Translations under genes and position numbers: made by a program
Shown here: positions 43,501 to 53,300 of the stretch, one piece after another
Position numbering within the stretch: the stretch's first letter is position 1
Layout: every line of letters begins with the position of its first letter
Notes under the pieces: model-generated
The model's input: only the letters and a program-made list of their open reading frames with translations
Told to the model about the DNA's origin: nothing
The model's database searches: none
From: Eunapius fragilis
Lineage: Eukaryota; Porifera; Demospongiae; Spongillida; Spongillidae
Assembly (NCBI GenBank): GCA_963681505.1
Contig: OY811991.1
Coordinates: forward strand, 2,759,171 to 2,823,170
Reading direction: 5' to 3'
DNA length: 64,000 bases

Positions 43501-45964
43501 CTCCAGGACTCCAGAAGGAGGAAGAGACCGGCATATCTGGTATGGCTGGATCTGAAAGATGCATATGGCTCGGTATCTCATGATATATTGTTTCATGTAA
43601 TGAAACTGGCGGGGTTAAAGGGGAAAACTGTGGAGGTGGTGAAGGACTTCTACCACCTGTCAACCACATCCGTCCGCACCAAAAGTAACTCCACAGCCCC
43701 TATCAGGATTGAAAGGGGAGTCAAGCAGGGCTGCCCATTGAGCCCAATCCTCTTTAATCTTGTGATGGAGGTACTCATCCGAGCTGCGGAGGGAGTGGAG
43801 AGAGCAGGCTACAGGATAGCTAACTCGGTGGTCAAATCATTGGCATATGCAGATGACCTCTGCATACTGGCGTCCTCTCCACCCAAGCTGCAGGAGATGC
43901 TTGACAGAGTGTACAGGGCAAGTAAGTGGGCTGGAGTGGCCTTCTCGCCCAGAAAGTGTGCATCTCTGTCGCTAGAGCGGTCATACCGGGCCCGACAAAG
44001 AGTGGCCTCCCAGGCTTACCATCTAGGGGAGACAGCTGTACCCACCATGGCTTGGGAAAACAGATACAAATACCTGGGAGTGAAGGCAGGAGCCAACTCA
44101 GGGGTGGATATAGTGGTCGGACATCGGACAAAATCTGACCAAAACTGTACAATGTCAGCCCAAACTTCCCATTGTCGGACAAAAGTGCCGATCGTTTTTT
44201 AATGTAATTCACAAGTGTGGAATTGATTGTTTGTACAAACATAACCACTGAAAATCGTTTGTATAGACATAAGCCACATGAAGCGGTATTAAATTCATAG
44301 TTACTTAGATTAGCAAAGTTTGCTACGTAGCGCTACAGTACTGCGTGTACATCTATAAAGCCAACGATCGTAAAATGCATAGTTACATGTACGGGAAATG
44401 TTCCAAACCAATTAATCCACGCAAATAGGAATTATTAATCGTTTGTTCAAAATGGCCACGAAGCGGTCGAAAAGGCAGGCATCATTTGCGTGCTTTAAAG
44501 TGGCAATCCACATATGAGAATGTATTTAAAAGGACATATTTAGCAATGTCAGACCATGTCCGACCAACTCCCAATATGGTCTGACATTATGTCAGGCCAT
44601 TTCTGAAACCTTATATCCACCCCTGCAACTCCACCCCTGACCTGGAGAAACTAGGGAGAGATTACATCTCAGACATAGAGGCAATCACCAGGTCAGACCT
44701 CACAGACTGGTAAAAGTTAGATGCCATCCACCTGTTTGCCAAACCGCGCCTAGTTTATACCCTGCAAAACCAACTCCCAGCACTAAGCTGGGCAAAGACT
44801 CTCGACAGAAAGGTCAGAGCCCTGGTAAAGTGTAATCTAAAACTACCAAGGAGGACAACTGATGCTTTCCTCTACTCTCCTTGGCGAGCTGGAGGCCTGG
44901 GTCTCCCGAGAATTGAGGACGAGGTGCACATTTATGGAGTGTCCACCTCGTATCGCCTTCTGGCATTAAGCAAGGACCCCATAGTGGCGGATGTCTCTCT
45001 TGGGGCGTTAGATTTTACGGCCAGAACGCGTTCCCAGGGTTCTCTGTCCCCACAAGAGTTTCTGAACAGTCCCCCACAGAGGGGTGAAGGAAAACAGGGA
45101 GATATTATGTCTCGGTGGAGTAGGGTGCGAACGTCCATGCAGCTCTGTCAAGCTACCATCAACTTGACATCAAAAGAGATCCAAATAGCCGACAGAGTGT
45201 ATGGACCTGCCAAGAAAAGTCTGATTTGCAAAGCAATGAGGGCAGTTATGCAAGACCAACACCTGGCAAGATGGGGAAGAGCCAAGGACCAAGGCAGAGC
45301 GACGGGTTACCTGGCACTACACCCTGCCAGCAACCACTGGATTAGAGGGGGGAAATACACCTCCTTCTCAGAATACCGTTTTGCTCTCAAAGCCCGTCTG
45401 AATCTCTTGCCAACAAGAACTGTAAGGAAGAGATCGGGGGAAACCATCGTGGACGTGAGCTGTCCAAAGTGCCACCTGGAGCAAGAAACGCTTGCCCACG
45501 TTCTCAACCATTGCCCCCCTCATGTGGGTCTGGTGCGGTCCAGACACAATAAGATCTTAAACCGTCTGGCAAATGCGGTTCCACCAACAAAAGGGATTAA
45601 GATCCTGGAGCAGGTGGTTCCGGGAGACACCAGAGCCCTCAGACCTGACATGGTCATCCTCAATGAGGCAAAGTCAGAGGCCTTCATTGTGGACGTTACA
45701 GTGCCCTTTGAAGGGGAGGAGGCCTTCCAGGCGGCTCGCAGAGCAAAGGAGGATAAGTATGCATACTTGAAACCTCTCCTGCACTTCAGAAAAGTGGAAG
45801 TGGACGGATTTGTTGTTGGGGCCCTTGGAAGCTGGGACCCAGATAATAACAAAGTTCTACATAAGTTGTCCATCGGCCAGAACTATGCCATCATGTTCAA
45901 GAAGCTTTGCTGTACAGAGACAATTAAAGGTTCATATGCCATCTGGAGGGCGAAGACTGGTTGA
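40545..45964 (+). pseudogene. Utopia-like ORF: ZF-ZF-ZF-Myb-linker-RT-CCHC-RLE
   Basis: Finger 1 (LSCPYCQKSYWKAKQREKHV), finger 2 (WKCVTCSRAFSTKQGAGIHY) and, after an in-frame stop at 40827-40829, finger 3 (CSFCGRSLPSRQGLRNHERR) precede a Myb domain (RWSEEEVRKFKEAILARGI to FLIDNPLW, to about 41115). The Pro-rich linker to about 42600 has several frame changes. The RT frame is open from about 42640 to the hAT-like insertion at 44099: SAPGPDRIRYKTWK, motif A WLDLKDAYGS, motif B GVKQGCPLSPILFN, YADD at 43846-43857. Excising the insertion plus one TSD keeps frame, which then has one stop at 44711-44713. The CCHC knuckle is at about 45462-45515, RPD at 45641-45649 and VDV around 45689-45697. The protein would nick U2 DNA and prime cDNA there. 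Confidence 0.85.
44099..44625. mobile_element. hAT-like non-autonomous DNA transposon, 527 bp, 5-bp TSD
   Basis: Perfect 14-bp terminal inverted repeats CAGGGGTGGATATA / TATATCCACCCCTG, flanked by CAACT at 44094-44098 and 44626-44630. Subterminal GTC(A/G)GAC(C/A)-type motifs repeat at both ends. Only a vestigial ORF start (ATGGCCACGAAGCGG, near 44452) remains. The insertion interrupts the RT thumb codons of the Utopia-like ORF; 532 bp (element plus one TSD) must be discounted for the frames to match, and they do. Confidence 0.82.
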
Positions 45965-46062
45965 CTCTGTGTGTGTATGTGGGGGAACAATCCTACTTAT
46001 GCGTACCATATAAGTGCACGCACCGCCGTGGGCGGAATGTTGATTTGTGTACTTGTGTGTAC

Positions 46063-46116
46063 CTGGCCGATGAGCCAGAGAGTGCCACCCCGCGAGGGGT
46101 CACCTCTCCGGAGGTG
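46063..46116 (+). other. 3' UTR hairpin cluster of the reference family U copy
   Basis: CTGGC-CGATGA-GCCAG (46063-46078), ACCCC-GCGA-GGGGT (46087-46100) and CACCTC-TCCG-GAGGTG (46101-46116) are three perfect hairpins in a row, about 100 nt after the stop codon. Non-LTR RTs recognise their own 3' UTR RNA, so this cluster is the best candidate for that signal; this role is inferred. Confidence 0.75.
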
Positions 46117-46189
46117 CGGGCCTTATTGCTGTTTGCAATTATACTCTTTAACTGTTCTTACGAGTGTAACTGGTTTCAGTTTCTGGGTG

Positions 46190-49100
46190 TTTTCGGGTGG
46201 GGGGAAAGCCTTAGGTTAGGTAAAGCGTTAGGTTTAAAGGGAAGGGTTGGGATAAACTCTACTTGGTCTTGGTCAGGAGGTCTGAGGGCGTAGGCCCACC
46301 TTATACCCGCCGAAGATTATTTTGCCCGAAATGGACTTCCCACCGGACGAAGACGAAGAGGCCGAAAGGAGAAGTCCGTGTGAGTGTCCAGAGGATGTCG
46401 ATGAGAACCGCGTGACTCCGACAGCTGGTGGCGAGTCAGAAGAGAACCACGTGACTCCGACCAATACTGGTGGAGAGCCTGAGGAGACGGAGGAGAACCA
46501 CGTGGCTCCTAACACCGGAACAACCAGCGCGCGGGCCCAGAGTACGGACTTTACCGTCGTACATCCAACGCAAGTCCGTTTCACCTGTTCAGTATGCGCG
46601 CTGACGTATCGAAAGCACGCCTCGCTCATTCGTCACGTGGGTGTGTCACACAAGAGTGTGAACCTCAACATCAAGTTCAAATGCGCTCTGTACACTCACG
46701 CGAACAAGCGGTCAACATCGCTCCACTTCCGGCACGCCCACGGCGTCGCTATCCCTCCGGCGACGATTGACGGGTCCAAGGAGAAGGCGTGTCCCTTCTG
46801 CCCTCTGACGTTCCCATCCAGCCACTCGTGCTCCATCCACATCAGGGAGAAGCACATGGCTGAGGCGTGCCAGCAACGCTCCCGAGAGGCAGCACAGAAG
46901 GAGGCCCAGCAGGGTGTGTCAACAGCCTGTACAAAGTGGACCCAGCGCGAGATAGAACTCTTCAAGGCCGCGCTCGCAAAGTACGGGCCTGCATCCAACA
47001 TCAAACTGGCCAAAGAGATCGGGACCAGGTCTACAGAGCAGGTCAACGTTTATAAGTGCAGGTTCCTGAAGGCTTACCCAACTTGGGTATCGGAACATTA
47101 CCACCCGGCCACACCTATAGACGGAACCGCCCGCTCCTCCGCTACGACACGTAGCCCATCCTCGCAGCCACAGGCTGGTCACACACCTCCAGGCCCCAGC
47201 AACACCCAGGGGAGCAGGACAGCGGGCCCCAGGGCACTTACAGTCCCAACAGTAAACTCAAGCCGGAGGCGTGGGGCACCCCCCGCATTTCCCACATCGC
47301 CACCATCATCACCACCAGATGCAGCAGCTGCCGGGCAACAGCTGCTTACCAGGTCTCCAACATCTACCACCCCACACCAGGCTGTGGCCTCCGCAAGGCA
47401 GCACTACAGTCCTGGGGTGGGTGAGGCACAATCACAGACCCCTGCGGTGACGCCACCTCCGACCCCACCAATCACCGTTTCCCCAGTCACCGCTCAACCC
47501 AGCCAAAAGGAAAGGACCCCCTCACCACCACCTGTGCCTGTCTCAGAGGGAGGGGTACTGAGGCTCCAGCTCCTTGACCAAGCGCTGACCATCCTAAGGT
47601 CCAACAACATCTCCGTGTGGGACCCTGAAGCCTCTTGCTTCTCCCTACCGGCAACGGACCTGGCCACCCCGACATCCTCCTCACCTCTGACTACGGTCCC
47701 CGCAAGGATGCACTGTAGCCCAGGGATGGGTGGGGCCTGCCAGCCTCAGCCACCACCAGCTACCATCCTACCCTACCTGCTCCAGCAACCACCCCACCTC
47801 CGGCTCCAGTCACCGCAAGGAAGCCCTATAATACAGAGGTGGGTGTGGATCACCTGATGTCGCCGTTCGCTGCATATCCAGAGGAGGCACCAGTGTCACC
47901 ACCCTCCATCTTCCAGTCCCTCCTGCACGTCCCGCCATTCGTCCCGGCTGTCCCACGTACATCCATGACACGACGACTGGATCAGGCGTTACAATCCCTG
48001 AGAGGAGAGGCTCCAGACACCTCCCCCCCTCCCACACCACCATCCTCGCCTGTGCACACCCCACCCCCGGCTACGGTCCCCGCAAGACAGCACCATAGTA
48101 TGGAGATGGGTGTGGCTGCAAGTCAGCCGCCGACCGTCCTTCCTGCTGCTATGGAGTCTGTCCAGCCTACACCACTATCACCACCTGGACTGCCTCCACC
48201 TCCAACCAGGGTCCCTGGCCCATTGGAACGGATCGTCATTGACCCTGATAACATGGATCCGACCCTACGTCTGCCATTTCACCAGGAGCTCCTCCCATTC
48301 GCTGACCGAATGCTGGGGGACTTTGAGTGGGTGGCATTCGAATGTGTCTTAGATCGTTGGTCCACAGCCATCAAGGAGGTGGTGATTGCACAACGCCGCC
48401 GCCCCCTCATCCAACCTCAGTGGGCACGTCGCCAGAGAAGACGACACGCAGGGAATCAGCCACAGCCGCAGCCTCCATCACCATCCCCCTCACTTCCACC
48501 GGACCCGTCGCAGTCCACCGAGCCACAGGTCCCGAACACACCCAACAACCGTGCTTCGGTTCGAGCTCGCCAGGCGGCCAAGTCGAGGTATCTGCAGAAG
48601 CTGTATTGTTCCAACCCTGGGGCATGTATGCGGCGACTATTGGACAATGGTCCTCCTGTTTATTGTACCATCCCAGAGCCTGACCTTGTGGGCCACTTTA
48701 CCACCACCTACGCGGAGTCTCCTCCACTGGGCCCACCCCCCGCCTGGCTGTTCCCAGACAGACAGTCAGGTGAAACTGGGGTGTCTGGAGCCACTGATGA
48801 GGGTGATGTCCTCCAGTCTCCGTTCACTCCAGAGGAGGTGGTGACTCAGTTCAAGAGGACGAAGCGAACATCTCCGGGTACTGACGGCATCACCTACGCC
48901 AACTGGAGGTGGGTGGACCCTAAGGGGGTTGATCCTTGCTACCATCTTCAACACCTGCAGGATCAACTCCAGGGACCCCCGCCCCTGGAAACATTCAACC
49001 GTCACCCTCATTCACAAGGGGGGCGACACAGCCAACATCAGGAACTGGAGGCCCATCAGCCTCCAGCTCACAGTGTACAAACTCTATTCAGCCATGATAG

Positions 49101-49468
49101 CCAGACGCATAGCATCCTGGGCTATCGGATGTTCGGCCTTCTCAGCAGCACAAAAGGGGTTCCTTGCATTTGATGGCTGTGCTGAGCACAATTTCCTGCT
49201 CAGGTCGATGTTGACTGACTCCAGACGGAGGAGCAACCTGCTGCTGACATGGCTCGACCTGCGGGAAGCGTTCCCATCCGTGTCCCACAACCTATTGATG
49301 TTTCTGATGCCCGCCTGGGACTGTCAGGCACTGTAATGAAGGTTGTTGGAGACATCTACTCCCATTCCTCCATGTCGGTCCGTACAGGCAGGGAGTCATA
49401 CACGCCACCCATCCCTCAGAATCGTGGGGTGAAACAAGGATGTCCCCTCAGTCCAATACTTTTCAACA
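46190..49468 (+). mobile_element. Family C copy 1: 5' UTR to RT motif B, 3'-truncated
   Basis: The 5' UTR holds the G-run, TTAGGTTAGG and the U2-antisense stretch. The ORF at 46322-47857 encodes an acidic N-terminus with repeated EENHV(T/A)P units, finger 1 (FTCSVCALTYRKHASLIRHV), a second finger that lost two residues including one Cys (FKCALYTHANKRS), finger 3 (CPFCPLTFPSSHSCSIHIRE) and a Myb domain (KWTQREIELFKAALAKYGP to LKAYPTW). A long Pro-rich linker follows, with a stop at 47855-47857. RT frames: QWARRQRR, SPGTDGITYANWRWVDP, NWRPISLQLTVYKLYSAMIA, GFLAFDGCAEHNFLLRSM, WLDLREAFPSVSHN and GVKQGCPLSPILFNI at 49450. There it is joined to the N-terminus of copy 2. YADD and everything downstream are lost. 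Confidence 0.83.
46261..46290 (+). other. U2 snRNA-antisense stretch in family C copy 1 5' UTR
   Basis: The first 22 bases (ACTTGGTCTTGGTCAGGAGG and two more) can pair with U2 nt 11-32 of the gene remnant at 40306: 17 Watson-Crick pairs and 5 G-U pairs, no mismatch. All five differences from perfect complement are A-to-G or C-to-T. Confidence 0.6.
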
Positions 49469-50606
49469 TCTATCAAAAGCGGTGGAAGACTCGGGGATTT
49501 TGGAGGCGGAGCCTGCTCAGGCTGCCGACGAAAAAAGACCGCCGAATGAAGGGGGGTTCACTAACCCTGAAGCAGATGACGTAAGTGCAGTCGAAACAGA
49601 AGTTGATGAGACAGATACTGGAACCACGTCAGGACGCCAACAACAACCAGAGGATGCCGGAACGGGAGTCTCCATTCGTCCCCCGACCAGCCGACACGTG
49701 ACGGACCTCGTCATAATCCACCCGAGTCAGACCCGCTTCACATGCCCGGACACTGGATGCCGACTCACGTACCCCACCCACGCCTCCCTCGTCCGCCACG
49801 TGGGTGTGTCACACAAGCGCATGACCCTCAACATCTCGTTCAAATGCGCTTTATGCGACTACACCCACGCAAACAAACGATCTACCTCGTTACACTTCCG
49901 ACACGCTCATGGTGCGGCAGTTCCTCCAGCGTCGATTGAAGGCTCCAACGAGAAGGCATGTCCCTACTGCCCATTGACATTCCCAACGAAGCGCTCGTGT
50001 TCCACACACATGCGCGAAAAGCACATGGGGGAGGTATGTGCCCAAAAGGCCAGAGAGGCCGCGGAGGAGGTACAGCGGGGGACGTCAACAGCGCGAGCCA
50101 AGTGGACTGAGCGTGAAGTCGATCTGTTCAAGACGGCGCTAGCAAAATATGGACCGGACTCCAACATAAAGCTCGCGGCTGAAATCCAGACCAGGTCTGC
50201 AGCGCAAGTGAACGTGTTCAAATGGCGTTTCCTTAAGGCTTACCCATCATGGTTAAGCGAACATTACCATCCAGCGCCACCCGCGGGCAACGCCCTCAAC
50301 CCTCGTCGCGCCTCATCGTCACCACGCAGCCCGTCCTTATAGACACCTTAAGACCGCTCCCCCAGTGTGACCCAAGCACCCAGGACACTAGTAGGCACTG
50401 GAGCAAGACCTGCCACTGCAAGGATAGCTGTAAGGTCTGGAAGAGGAACACGGCCTGCCACTGCTGTTCCATCATCACCATCATCCCAACTAGCAGTATC
50501 TCCACCTGGACCACAACTAGCAGCCAGAACAGTCACCCCTCCATCTCTGGCTAGTCCGGAGGCGGGAGTAGCCCTTCAACCAGCACTGTCTGATGCAGCA
50601 ACCAAC

Positions 50607-50774
50607 GGATCAAGCCCTATAGACGGCACCTACCAATAATTAATTACCCCTCTATCCTACAGACGGCACCTATGAATAATAAATGAGCGGTGTATCGTTA
50701 CAACCAATCAACACCTTTTTAACACTTGCTTCGTAGAACAGACCTTTGCGCGCCTAACTCTCAAACCTGGTCAT
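50607..50774 (+). repeat. Merlin left terminal inverted repeat
   Basis: Begins GGATCAAGCCCTATAGACGG and is the reverse complement of 51879-52045 apart from a few inner differences, including one length difference near the inner end. Confidence 0.92.
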
Positions 50775-50801
50775 GAACGAGTATATAAGAACAGGTTTTC
50801 C

Positions 50802-51790
50802 ATGTCTGTACGTATTGTGCTGGAGATGGCTTTTTTGGATGTTGGTCCAATCATGTTCGGCGGGACTGAAGGAGTTATACATTTCTTCAAGACCAAGCGT
50901 GTACTGGCTTCTTCTATGCAATGCACAAGGTTAGTAGGGATGCAAACATTTGCCTCATCCACCAAAACTGTGTACATTAGGTGCACCGTTGCAATGCAGT
51001 CCTGCACTCGCAAAGATGTCATGGATGGTGCTGGGTGGTGGTGCCCCTCCTGCAAGACCAGGCAAGCTCTGAGGACAGGCAGCTTTTTTTCCAAATCAAA
51101 GCTGACTCTGCAGACGTGGCTCATGCTCATCCACTTTTGGGCACGACAAAATCCCGTATTGGACACCGCTGACTGCACAAAGGTGTCCAAAAACACAGCT
51201 ATAGATGTCTACCAATGGCTCCGAGAGGTTTGCTCAACGCGGGTGATCAGGGATGGGCCTGTAATGCTTGGAGGACCAGGGATTATTGTTCAAATAGACG
51301 AGTCTCTGTTTAACCACAAGCCTAAGGTACTCGTACTATAGTACATTTATATATGTTTGTTACTATGTTCCTTCAGTACCACAGAGGCAGGCGTGCAGAT
51401 GTTGAAAACTGGGTATTTGGCATGGTGGACACCTCCCAAAGTCCTGCTTTAGGGTACATGCAGATGGTGGACAGAAGAGATGCTGCCACACTTCTCCCTA
51501 TAGTCAGAGCACACACTGCACCAGGCACCATCATTCATTCTGATGAGTGGGCAGCATACTCAGCTATTGACAGAGTCATTCCCCACGTCCAGCATGGAAC
51601 TGTGAACCACTCCATCGAGTTTGTTGCGAGACAAACAGGTGTGCACACCCAACATATTGAGAGCTATTGGGGTAGGGTGAAGAAGAGGTTCAAGTCTACG
51701 AAGGGTGTGCACAGCCATCAGCTACCAAGTTACCTGGATGAATTCATGTGGAGAGAACGATATGGGAAGAGCAGTGAAGATGCATTTTAA
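50802..51790 (+). CDS. Merlin transposase, two exons
   Basis: Exon 1 (50802-51326) contains a zinc-ribbon-like segment (C-x6-C, then WWCPSCKTRQALRTGSFFSK) and ends with VQIDESLFNHKPK. A 50-bp GT-AG intron (51327-51376) follows; its removal continues in phase into YHRGRRADVENWVFGMVDTS. The DDE-type residues are the Asp of QIDES, the Asp of IIHSDEWAAYSAI and the Glu of TQHIESYWGRVKKRFK. There is no internal stop, so the protein (about 310 residues) may be active. The start at 50802 is the first long option; MAFLDVG a little downstream is an alternative. It catalyses cut-and-paste movement in the nucleus. Confidence 0.87.
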
Positions 51791-51878
51791 GAGACAGTAG
51801 TGTGCAGTACCCTGTTTAATTATGCTCATAGGTTTACTTGAGGACATTATAAAATGTTTAAGACCTAAGTATAGCACG

Positions 51879-52045
51879 ATGACCAGGTTTGAGAGCTAGC
51901 GCGCAAAGGTCTGTTCTACGAAGCAAGTGTTAAAAAGGTGTTGATTGGTTGTAACGATACACCGCTCATTTATTATTCATAGGTGCCGTCTGTAGGATAG
52001 AGGGGTAATTAATTATTGGTAGGTGCCGTCTATAGGGCTTGATCC
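51879..52045 (-). repeat. Merlin right terminal inverted repeat
   Basis: Mirror of 50607-50774. The outer end reads TATAGGGCTTGATCC. Confidence 0.92.
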
Positions 52046-52485
52046 CCATGCCCATGGCACAGTCACCATGAGCCCACCCGACAATGCTCCACAATCCAGT
52101 CCGGGTGGTGAAGAGAGAACCCCTTCACCAGCACCTGTGCAGCTCTCTGAGGAGGGAGTTGCAAGGGTTCAGCGCCTCGACCGGATGCTGCAACTACTGA
52201 GGCCTCAAACCGTCTCATCTTCGACACTCCCAGCAGGCACTACCACCCCCATCTCTACGCCTCCAGCAGCTGACCTGGCGTCTACCGCCCCCACCCCACT
52301 CATAACTCCGGACACACCAAGGATGCCCTACATCCCAGGGGAGGGTGTAGAACAGCCATCGACACCATCACGGGCTGCGATGGTCTCTTCGTCCGACAAC
52401 CTCTCTGACCCACCACCCTCTGTCTTCCACTCCCTCATCAATGCCCCGCCTTTCATTCCCGGAATGTTACATCTAGAGGCACCTA

Positions 52486-53250
52486 CGAATACCGTTTTGC
52501 TCTCAAAGCCCGTCTGAATCTCTTGCCAACAAGAACTGTAAGGAAAAGATCGGGGGAAACCATCGTGGACGTGAGCTGTCCAAAGTGCCACCTGGAGCAA
52601 GAAACGCTTGCCCACGTTCTCAACCATTGCCCCCCTCATGTGGGTCTGGTGCGGTCCAGACACAATAAGATCTTAAACCGTCTCGCAAATGCGGTTCCAC
52701 CAACAAAAGGGATTAAGATCCTGGAGCAGGTGGTTCCGGGAGACACCAGAGCCCTCAGACCTGACATGGTCATCCTCAATGAGGCAAAGTCAGAGGCCTT
52801 CATTGTGGACGTTACAGTGCCCTTTGAAGGGGAGGAGGCCTTCCAGGCGGCTCGCAGAGCGAAGGAGGATAAGTATGCATACTTGAAACCTCTCCTGCAA
52901 GCCAAGGGCTTCAGAAAAGTGGAAGTGGACGGATTTGTTGTTCGGGCCCTTGGAAGCTGGGACCCAGATAATGACAAAGTTCTACATAAGTTGTCCATCG
53001 GCCAGAACTATGCCATCATGTTCAAGAAGCTTTGCTGTACAGAGACAATTAAAGGTTCATATGCCATCTGGAGGGCGAAGACTGGTTGACTCTGTGTGTG
53101 TATGTGGGGGAACAATCCTACTTATGCGTACCATATAAGTGCACGCACCGCAGTGGGCGGAATGTTGATTTGTGTACTTGTGTGTACCTGGCCGATGAGC
53201 CAGAGAGTGCCACCCCGCAAGGGGTCACCTCTCCGGAGGTGCGGGCCTTA
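52486..53250 (+). pseudogene. Family U fragment: CCHC-RLE and 3' UTR
   Basis: The frame from YRFALKARLNLLPTRT through knuckle CPKCHLEQETLAHVLNHC and RLE (RPDMVILNEAKSEAFIVDVT, GSWDPDNDKVLHKLSIGQNY) to the stop at 53087-53089 is open. It is nearly identical to 45375-45964 but keeps the QAKG codons that the reference copy lost in a 9-nt deletion at about 45785. The 3' UTR repeats the hairpins. The upstream RT is missing because the fragment is fused at 52485 to family C copy 2. Confidence 0.85.
53212..53241 (+). other. 3' UTR twin hairpins (GCAA and UCCG loops)
   Basis: ACCCC-GCAA-GGGGT (53212-53225) and CACCTC-TCCG-GAGGTG (53226-53241). The only change from 46087 within the first hairpin is GCGA to GCAA, which keeps the GNRA consensus. 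Confidence 0.75.
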
Positions 53251-53300
53251 TTGCTGTTTGCAATTATACTCTTTAATTGTTCTTACGAGTGTAATTGTTT

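Larger units (their letters stand above)
40338..46190 (+). mobile_element. Near-complete Utopia-like (family U) non-LTR retrotransposon in U2 gene
   Basis: The element starts AGAAATAACT directly after U2 nt 32. The 5' UTR has a T-run, a CCACCCCCC segment and the AATAAATA block before the ORF. The ORF contains fingers, Myb, linker, RT, CCHC and RLE in order. A 527-bp hAT-like element splits the RT thumb. The 3' UTR after the stop at 45962-45964 carries a CTGGC...GCCAG hairpin and the GNRA/UCCG hairpin pair; the exact 3' end is uncertain between 46116 and 46190, where a family C 5' UTR begins. No poly-A tail is visible. It is the reference copy for family U here. Confidence 0.82.
50607..52045 (+). 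mobile_element. Merlin-type DNA transposon, apparently complete, 1439 bp
   Basis: Terminal inverted repeats are about 168 bp (50607-50774 and 51879-52045); the outer 80 bases are a perfect match. Each repeat contains AGACGGCACCTA twice. The single gene between them has a DDE transposase of the IS1595/ISXO2 type, the hallmark of Merlin. The flanks match the uninterrupted family C copy near 54570, proving insertion, but no clear 8-9 bp target duplication is present. Confidence 0.9.
49469..52485 (+). mobile_element. Family C copy 2: N-terminal half, split by Merlin transposon
   Basis: Starting at TCAAAAGCGG (no 5' UTR) the frame encodes an acidic segment, finger 1 (FTCPDTGCRLTYPTHASLVR), finger 2 (FKCALCDYTHANKRSTSLHF), finger 3 (CPYCPLTFPTKRSCSTHMRE) and a Myb domain (KWTEREVDLFKTALAKYGP to LKAYPSW), then a Ser/Pro linker with stops at 50340 and 50349. 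The Merlin element occupies 50607-52045. The linker resumes with GEERTPSPAPVQLSEEGVAR and ends at 52485, joined to a family U fragment. RT and RLE are absent. The sequence is nearly identical to copy 3 at 53450-55020, so the two halves shared a recent ancestor or duplicated together. Confidence 0.83.

Noticed and set aside
46063-46078. Hammerhead ribozyme core (CGATGAG in a hairpin)
   Set aside because: The GAAA strand and a cleavage-site helix are not present nearby; a plain hairpin explains it.
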